Assembly: GCA_015066975.1 (NCBI GenBank)
Contig: SVNI01000002.1
Location: forward strand, 1-63,193
Source: Ruminococcus sp.
GTDB lineage: Bacteria; Bacillota; Clostridia; Oscillospirales; Ruminococcaceae
Reading direction: 5' to 3'
DNA length: 63,193 nt
The notes under the pieces are model-generated. The model ran no database searches. It saw only the letters and a program-made list of their open reading frames with translations, and was not told the DNA's origin. Of the stretch, positions 54,911-60,347 are shown in pieces; within the stretch, counting starts at the first letter, position 1; every line of letters starts with the position of its first letter. Made by a program: the position numbers and the translations under genes.

Positions 54911-54932
54911 GCCGTCTGTATAGAAAGGCGGT
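54911..54932 (+). promoter_or_regulatory. Possible attenuator or ribosome-site hairpin of corA
   Basis: GCCGTCT (54911-54917) can pair with AGGCGGT (54926-54932), hiding the corA ribosome site AAAGGCGG, and is followed by ATATTTTTT. The rival fold pairs 54873-54880 with 54912-54919 and frees that site. This two-state design is read from the sequence; its trigger (Mg2+ or leader translation) is inference. Confidence 0.55.
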
Positions 54933-54941
54933 ATATTTTTT

Positions 54942-55865
54942 ATGATTCATTTTTATCAGACACAGGGTAACCATGTCCATCCGCTGAATGTTCCTGTTCC
55001 GGGATGCTGGATTTCTGTCATTGACCCGACAGCGCAGGAAGTACAGCAGTTAATCGAGGGCTACGGTCTTGACAGCGGTTTTGTGCGTTCTTCCCTTGAC
55101 GAAGAAGAATCTTCCCGTATTGAGCGAGAAGACGACCAGACACTGATTATCGTAGACACGGCTATGTCCGAAATCCAGACAGAAGAAACAATTCTGTTCT
55201 ATACTGTGCCTTTAGGCATTATTATTACAAAAGACTATGTTTTCACTATCTCTCTGAAAGATAATCAGGTGCTCCGGGATATGGCTGACGGCCTTGTCAA
55301 GGGCGTACAAACCAGAATGAAAACCCGGTTTGTCATGCAGTTGCTTCTCAGAATTACATCTATTTACTTACAGGACTTGAAGCAGATTGATAAAACTTCC
55401 TACGTCATGGAACAGAAACTCAGTTCTGCCATGAAAAACAAAGAATTAATCCAGATGCTGGAACTTGAAAAATCTCTGGTTTATTTTTCCACTTCCCTGA
55501 AAGCTAATGAAGTCACTATTGAAAAATTACTCCGAGGCAGAACTATCAAGCTTTATGATGAAGACCAGGATTTACTGGAAGATGTTCTGATTGAAGTCCG
55601 GCAGGCTATCGAAATGAGCAATATCTATTCCGGCATTATTTCCAGCATGGTAGAAGCATTCGGTTCTGTGATTTCCAATAATCTGAATATCGTCATGTGG
55701 AGACTGACGGTTGTGACTATCATCATGTCCATTCCGACAATGATATTCAGTTTTTACGGCATGAATACGGCACATCTGCCTGTGCCGGATACATGGTTTC
55801 CGACATTGATTTCTATTGTGAGTACGGGTGTTGTTTCCTATTTCATGCTGAAAAATAAAAAATAA
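54942..55865 (+). CDS. corA: CorA-family magnesium/metal transporter
   Basis: Pentameric membrane channel of 307 residues for Mg2+ (or Co2+/Ni2+/Zn2+). A long cytoplasmic N-terminal domain with helices is followed by two C-terminal spans; the first ends with the signature 'YGMNTAHLPVP' (GMN motif). Family motif 'LDEEESSRIEREDDQTLI' lies near residue 45. Its start is preceded by a leader peptide and a hairpin covering the ribosome site. Confidence 0.94.
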   Translation: MIHFYQTQGNHVHPLNVPVPGCWISVIDPTAQEVQQLIEGYGLDSGFVRSSLDEEESSRIEREDDQTLIIVDTAMSEIQTEETILFYTVPLGIIITKDYVFTISLKDNQVLRDMADGLVKGVQTRMKTRFVMQLLLRITSIYLQDLKQIDKTSYVMEQKLSSAMKNKELIQMLELEKSLVYFSTSLKANEVTIEKLLRGRTIKLYDEDQDLLEDVLIEVRQAIEMSNIYSGIISSMVEAFGSVISNNLNIVMWRLTVVTIIMSIPTMIFSFYGMNTAHLPVPDTWFPTLISIVSTGVVSYFMLKNKK

Positions 55866-55882
55866 ACGGCATTTTTTACATC

Positions 55883-55911
55883 TTGACAAAATTTCAGTTC
55901 TGCGCTACAAT
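55883..55911 (+). promoter_or_regulatory. Promoter of the SGNH-dockerin gene
   Basis: TTGACA (55883-55888), a 17-base spacer and TACAAT (55906-55911). A 6-bp inverted repeat (ATATCC and GGATAT) follows in the leader near 55918-55936. Confidence 0.75.
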
Positions 55912-55970
55912 GAAGTCATATCCGTTATCCGGATATTATAAAAAATATTTCAAGATGGAGGATTTATTTT

Positions 55971-57329
55971 ATGATGAAAAAATATATGCGGTTTCTCACT
56001 GCTGTCTCTGCTGTCGCCATGATACTGAATCCCTGCGCTCTGCTTCCGGTACATGCTGAACACGTTCAGAAAATCGTCATTCTGGGAGACAGCATCGCTA
56101 CCGGAAAAAGCCTTGCAAAGGATGAAAAATCCTATGTCGATTTGCTAGAAGAATATACAAATATTCATGTGCAGAATTTCGCTCAGGATACTTACACCAC
56201 CGGCGATATTCTCTCCTGTATGCAGACTGCTCAGGTTCAGCAGGCACTCGCTCAGGCGGATGTCATCTGCATCAATGCCGGAGAACATGACATCATGGAC
56301 GGATTTCTTCTCACTGCCGATTCTTTTATGAAAGAATTCGCCTTTGAAAAATTTACAGATGTATTTCAGGCAAATCTTCCGGATTACGGCTTCACAGATG
56401 AAAATGACCTGATTCCCTATGCCAACGAAATGGCCTCTGCTATCCGCGCCAATCAGAAAACCGCCGGAGAAAATATTCTGCTCATCAATCAGGAACTTGA
56501 AAAATATCCTGATGCAAAAATCATCTACCAGACGGCTTATAACATGCTGGATACGCTTGATTTTATCGACACGCTTTCCGCTAAAAGAAAATCTGCTTAC
56601 AACGGCATTCTGAATCCTGCAAAAACAACTCTCAAAACCTATCTTAATGATAATATCACACAGTTTGCACAGGAACACGAAAGCTGCATCCTGATAGATA
56701 CCTGCACCGGATTTTCCGGAAATGCATGGCAGTATACCAATCTGTATGATTTGGAACTGAACCCCACAGCTTCCGGTCATGCATGGATTGCAGATACTAT
56801 CATCAAAGAAGCAAATCTTTCCAGAACCGGAGATGTGAATGCAGATACCTCTGTCAATGCTTCTGATGCTGCCAATGTTCTTCAACATGCCGCCAATATC
56901 GGCGCAGGCGGAAACGGGCTTTTCAATGATGATGAACTGAAAGGCGCAGATGTGGACGGTGACGGCACTGTCAATTCCCGTGATGCTTCACAGATTCTGA
57001 TTTATGCCGCCTGGGAAGGTTCTGGTAAACACTATTTTTTTCTGAAAGCTGATGAGTCAGAGCTGGCTGACCCTGACCCCACTCAGCCCACTGATACTGA
57101 ACTTGCTGACCCCGACCCTACTCAGCCTACCGATACCGAACTTGCTGACCCCGACCCTACTCAGCCTACCGATACCGAACTTGCTGACCCCGACCCTACT
57201 CAGCCCACTGATACTGAACTTGCTGACCCTGACCCTACTCAGCCCACTGATACCGAACTTGCTGACCCCGACCCTACTCAGCCTACCGATACCGAACTTG
57301 CCGACCCTGACCCCGTTCAGCCGGTCTGA
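55971..57329 (+). CDS. SGNH/GDSL hydrolase with internal dockerin and C-terminal repeats
   Basis: Secreted protein of 452 residues: signal peptide (1-29), an SGNH-fold esterase domain (about 32-275: block I 'VILGDSIATGKS', block III position 'INAGEHDIMDG' and block V 'LNPTASGHAWIAD' with the catalytic His) and a two-repeat dockerin (about 282-352, 'GDVNADTSVNASDAANVL', 'DVDGDGTVNSRDASQILIY'). A tail of seven 13-residue units (ADPDPTQPTDTEL) completes it. Block III has Glu where family members usually have Asn, which may change activity. Typical substrates are acetyl or other esters on plant polysaccharides. The tail after the dockerin is unusual, since dockerins normally end the protein. Confidence 0.86.
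   Translation: MMKKYMRFLTAVSAVAMILNPCALLPVHAEHVQKIVILGDSIATGKSLAKDEKSYVDLLEEYTNIHVQNFAQDTYTTGDILSCMQTAQVQQALAQADVICINAGEHDIMDGFLLTADSFMKEFAFEKFTDVFQANLPDYGFTDENDLIPYANEMASAIRANQKTAGENILLINQELEKYPDAKIIYQTAYNMLDTLDFIDTLSAKRKSAYNGILNPAKTTLKTYLNDNITQFAQEHESCILIDTCTGFSGNAWQYTNLYDLELNPTASGHAWIADTIIKEANLSRTGDVNADTSVNASDAANVLQHAANIGAGGNGLFNDDELKGADVDGDGTVNSRDASQILIYAAWEGSGKHYFFLKADESELADPDPTQPTDTELADPDPTQPTDTELADPDPTQPTDTELADPDPTQPTDTELADPDPTQPTDTELADPDPTQPTDTELADPDPVQPV
57058..57326 (+). repeat. 39-bp in-frame repeat array
   Basis: Seven units of about 39 bases encode ADPDPTQPTDTEL, the last one shortened. The units are nearly identical, so the number may vary between strains. Confidence 0.9.
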
Positions 57330-57370
57330 ACCCCTAATAAAACTATTTTCATGCAATCCGAGGTGTAATC

Positions 57371-58336
57371 ATGCAGTCTGTACAACATCCTGAATCTCCT
57401 GTCATCTATCTGGTAATTCCCTGCTATAACGAAGAAGATGCCCTTCCCGTTACTGCTCAGAAATTAACTGAAAAAATGAATTCTCTCATGCAGACAGGAA
57501 AAATTTCCAAAGAAAGCCATATCATTCTCGTCAATGACGGCTCAAAAGACAGAACATGGCAAATTATTGAAAAACTCCATAATGAAAATCCTCTGTTTTC
57601 TGGTGTCAAACTCTCCCGGAACTGCGGACATCAGTCTGCTCTGCTCGCCGGAATGATGACTGTCCGCAATGAATGTGATGCTATCATCTCCATGGATGCC
57701 GATTTGCAGGACGATATCAACGCCATTGACGCTATGGTAGAAAAATACTGCGAAGGCTGTGAAATCGTCTACGGTGTCAGAAGCCAGCGTGAAACCGATA
57801 CGGCTTTCAAACGCGGTACGGCACAGGGATTCTATAAGCTCATGAATCACATGGGGGTCGAGCTGGTCTATAATCATGCCGATTACAGACTCATGAGCCG
57901 TCGTGCGCTCGAAGAACTTTCCGAATATGAGGAAGTAAATCTGTTTCTCCGCGGATTAGTCCCCATGATTGGCTTCAAAACGGCAGAAGTCTACTATGCC
58001 CGTGCTCCCCGTATGCAGGGGGAATCCAAATATCCGCTCCGGAAGATGCTCAATTTTGCATTTGAGGGAATTACTTCACTTTCGGTGAAGCCTATCCGGA
58101 TGATAACAGGCTTAGGCTTTGCGATTTTCATTGTCAGCATCATTATGCTGATTTATATCCTGATACGGCATTTTACAGGGCATACCGTTGACGGCTGGTC
58201 ATCTACGGCGGTTTCCGTGTGGGCTATCGGCGGATTGCAGATGCTCAGTATCGGGGTTGTCGGTGAGTATATCGGCAAGATTTATCTCGAAACCAAACGC
58301 AGACCGCGTTATCATGTCGAAACATATCTGAAATAA
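57371..58336 (+). CDS. GT2 glycosyltransferase (polyprenyl-phosphate sugar transferase type)
   Basis: Membrane-bound family 2 glycosyltransferase of 321 residues. The catalytic domain (about 8-230) shows 'VIPCYNEEDALPVT', 'ILVNDGSKDRTW', 'KLSRNCGHQSALLAGM', and the metal-binding DxD in 'SMDADLQDD'; 'ADYRLMSRRALEELSEYEE' in part is typical of the DPM1/GtrB-like group. Two C-terminal spans follow (about 245-270 and 280-305). It likely loads a sugar onto undecaprenyl phosphate for wall or surface glycosylation, perhaps of Thr-rich linkers (inference). It starts 41 bases after the SGNH gene and ends before a terminator. Confidence 0.9.
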   Translation: MQSVQHPESPVIYLVIPCYNEEDALPVTAQKLTEKMNSLMQTGKISKESHIILVNDGSKDRTWQIIEKLHNENPLFSGVKLSRNCGHQSALLAGMMTVRNECDAIISMDADLQDDINAIDAMVEKYCEGCEIVYGVRSQRETDTAFKRGTAQGFYKLMNHMGVELVYNHADYRLMSRRALEELSEYEEVNLFLRGLVPMIGFKTAEVYYARAPRMQGESKYPLRKMLNFAFEGITSLSVKPIRMITGLGFAIFIVSIIMLIYILIRHFTGHTVDGWSSTAVSVWAIGGLQMLSIGVVGEYIGKIYLETKRRPRYHVETYLK

Positions 58337-58345
58337 TCAAAAAAG

Positions 58346-58369
58346 GCAGTTCTTCACACAAAGAACTGC
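58346..58369 (+). terminator. GT2 gene terminator
   Basis: A 9-bp perfect stem (58346-58354 with 58361-58369) followed by a run of T. Confidence 0.88.
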
Positions 58370-58433
58370 TTTTTTACATCTGATTTCCTTATAGTTTGCC
58401 CGATTCTTTCATGTTCTGTTTGAATTTCTGTCA

Positions 58434-58460
58434 TGAAATTATCACATTTCAGAGTATAAT
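58434..58460 (+). promoter_or_regulatory. Candidate operator and -10 box of htrA2
   Basis: The inverted repeat TGAAAT-N6-ATTTCA (58434-58451) ends just before TATAAT (58455-58460), covering the -35 zone where no good hexamer is seen. This could be a regulator site for the second HtrA gene. Confidence 0.45.
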
Positions 58461-58531
58461 TATACTTGTAAACAAAAAACAAACATCAGCAGAAAAAGCT
58501 GATATAATATAAACTGAAAGGATTGAGCGAT

Positions 58532-59959
58532 ATGTTTGATAACAATAATAACAAGAATAACTATGAGGGCTACCAGAATGATTACAACGATTTCTATAAT
58601 GCTCCGGACAGCAATTATGTAGATGTAAATTTCAATTCTGACCCGAATCAGAATCCTAACAATAAGAATAACGGCGGTAAAAAATTCCTGAAAGTTGTTG
58701 CAGCAGTCGCTGCCTTAGCAGTCGTTTCAGTTTCTTCCGTCGAAATGTACAAATTGTTCGGCAAGGATAATTCCAACTGGACTTCTTCTGAAAGTGAAGC
58801 AAGTATTACCCGTGATGCAAGCAGCCTGACAGATTCTTCTGTAGCATCTTCCAGCACATCTTCTGAAAGTTCTTCTTCCACTGCTTCGGTAAATTCCACA
58901 GCAAACTGGATTAATATGGCCGCTCCCGAAGATGCTCTCAGCATTCCGGATATTGTGGAAAAGGCTGTTCCCTCTGTAGTAGGTATCAGTGCCGTATTTG
59001 AATATACACCCTCTGCACAGAGTTACTGGGGCTTTGGTTTCTATAACTACGGCGGAAACAACGGCACTACACAAACACAGCAGATAACCGGTACAGGCAC
59101 AGGCATTGTCATGACAGAAGACGGCTATATCATCACAAATGCGCACTGCGTTTATGATAACGAGTCAGATTATAAATGCGGTAAAGCCGTCAGCGTCAGC
59201 GTTGTGATGGGTGATGATACCGAAACAGAATATGAAGCACAGGTTGTCGGCTATGACCTCGAAACTGACCTCGCTGTCCTCAAGATTGATGCAACTGGGC
59301 TGACTCCTGCTGAATTCGGCAACAGCGACGACCTGAGAGTCGGTGAACTGGTGATTGCTATCGGCAATCCGCTGGGCTTTGAACTTCAGAACACAGTTAC
59401 CTGCGGTATTGTTTCCGCTCTGAACCGTGAAGTAACCATCAATGAAAAAGATATGACTCTGATTCAGACAGATGCTGCTATCAATTCCGGCAACTCCGGC
59501 GGCCCTCTGCTGAACGGCTACGGTCAGGTTGTCGGCATCAACTCCGCGAAAATGTCTTCCACTTACGGAAGCGCAAGCGTAGAAGGTCTGGGCTTTGCCA
59601 TCCCGATTAGTGATGCCAAGGAAATTATTGAAGACTTAATCAACAACGGCTATGTGACTGGCCGTCCGCAGTTCGGTATTACTGGTGTTACTGTAACCGA
59701 ATCTGATGCAGAACGTTTCAGTATGCCGCAGGGTGTTTATGTCTATGGTGTGACGGAAGGCAGTGCCGCTGATGATGCAGGTATTCGTCAAGGTGACATC
59801 ATCACCGCTGTGGAAGGCACAGAAACCCCTGATATGGACACTCTCAACGAAGTCAAGAACCAGTACAATGCCGGCGATACTATCACTATCACCATCTACC
59901 GTTCCGGCGAAACACTGGATTTACAGTTGACTTTGCAGGAAGTCCGTCAGGAAGATTAA
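58532..59959 (+). CDS. HtrA/DegP-type serine protease (second copy)
   Basis: Membrane-anchored protease of 475 residues facing outside. An Asn-rich cytoplasmic N-terminus (about 1-50) precedes one span ('FLKVVAAVAALAVVSVSSV'), a Ser-rich linker and a trypsin-like domain with the triad His in 'ITNAHCVYD', Asp in 'ETDLAVLKI' and Ser in 'NSGNSGGPLL'. One PDZ domain follows (about 385-470, 'GVYVYGVTEGSAADDAGIRQG' in part). It differs from the HtrA at 33475 in its anchor and linker. The ATG at 58532 has AAAGGA; the TTG nine bases earlier is too close. Single-gene unit with terminator. Confidence 0.93.
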   Translation: MFDNNNNKNNYEGYQNDYNDFYNAPDSNYVDVNFNSDPNQNPNNKNNGGKKFLKVVAAVAALAVVSVSSVEMYKLFGKDNSNWTSSESEASITRDASSLTDSSVASSSTSSESSSSTASVNSTANWINMAAPEDALSIPDIVEKAVPSVVGISAVFEYTPSAQSYWGFGFYNYGGNNGTTQTQQITGTGTGIVMTEDGYIITNAHCVYDNESDYKCGKAVSVSVVMGDDTETEYEAQVVGYDLETDLAVLKIDATGLTPAEFGNSDDLRVGELVIAIGNPLGFELQNTVTCGIVSALNREVTINEKDMTLIQTDAAINSGNSGGPLLNGYGQVVGINSAKMSSTYGSASVEGLGFAIPISDAKEIIEDLINNGYVTGRPQFGITGVTVTESDAERFSMPQGVYVYGVTEGSAADDAGIRQGDIITAVEGTETPDMDTLNEVKNQYNAGDTITITIYRSGETLDLQLTLQEVRQED

Positions 59960-60002
59960 ATTACGCTATTCCCTTATTCTAATCTATATTCTCCTTACAG
60001 AT

Positions 60003-60036
60003 GCAGAAAGCAGGCAATTCGTTGTCTGCTTTCTGC
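60003..60036 (+). terminator. Terminator of the second HtrA gene
   Basis: An 11-bp perfect stem (60003-60013 with 60026-60036) followed by GTTTT. Confidence 0.88.
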
Positions 60037-60174
60037 GTTTTATGTGCTGAAACTTCTTTCCAATACTGGAAAAAATGGCCTGAAACGGTCATAAAGCACA
60101 GCAAATTTGTGCAGTTTCCCCAAAAATGCAAAGATTGTTCCAGCAATATTTTCAATTAAAATGATTTCAGGGGA

Positions 60175-60203
60175 TTGACAATCTCGAAATAATGTGCTAA
60201 AAT
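60175..60203 (+). promoter_or_regulatory. Promoter of the right-edge scaffoldin gene
   Basis: TTGACA (60175-60180), a 17-base spacer ending TGTGC and TAAAAT (60198-60203). The leader is about 140 bases and can form two small stems (near 60220-60237 and 60253-60273). The stretch 60037-60174 contains no gene; a TTTGTGCAG motif lies near 60105. Confidence 0.8.
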
Positions 60204-60347
60204 ATGTAGTATAAAAACGTTTCTGTATTACTATCAGAGTAATGCATAGGCGTTCTGAAAGCATGTCAGAAAGTATCTGCCTGATGTTTCCGGCATTGCT
60301 GAAAAGAATGTGCAAAAAATTCAAAAGAAGAGAGAGGTAATCTAACA

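Noticed and set aside
54831-54941. M-box (Mg2+) riboswitch before corA
   Set aside because: The leader is too short and I could not find the multi-stem M-box core; a leader peptide with a two-state hairpin explains the sequence better.
60037-60347. Protein gene between the second HtrA gene and the scaffoldin
   Set aside because: Minus-strand frames here run into the promoter and terminator and have no ribosome site; the region is better read as promoter and leader.
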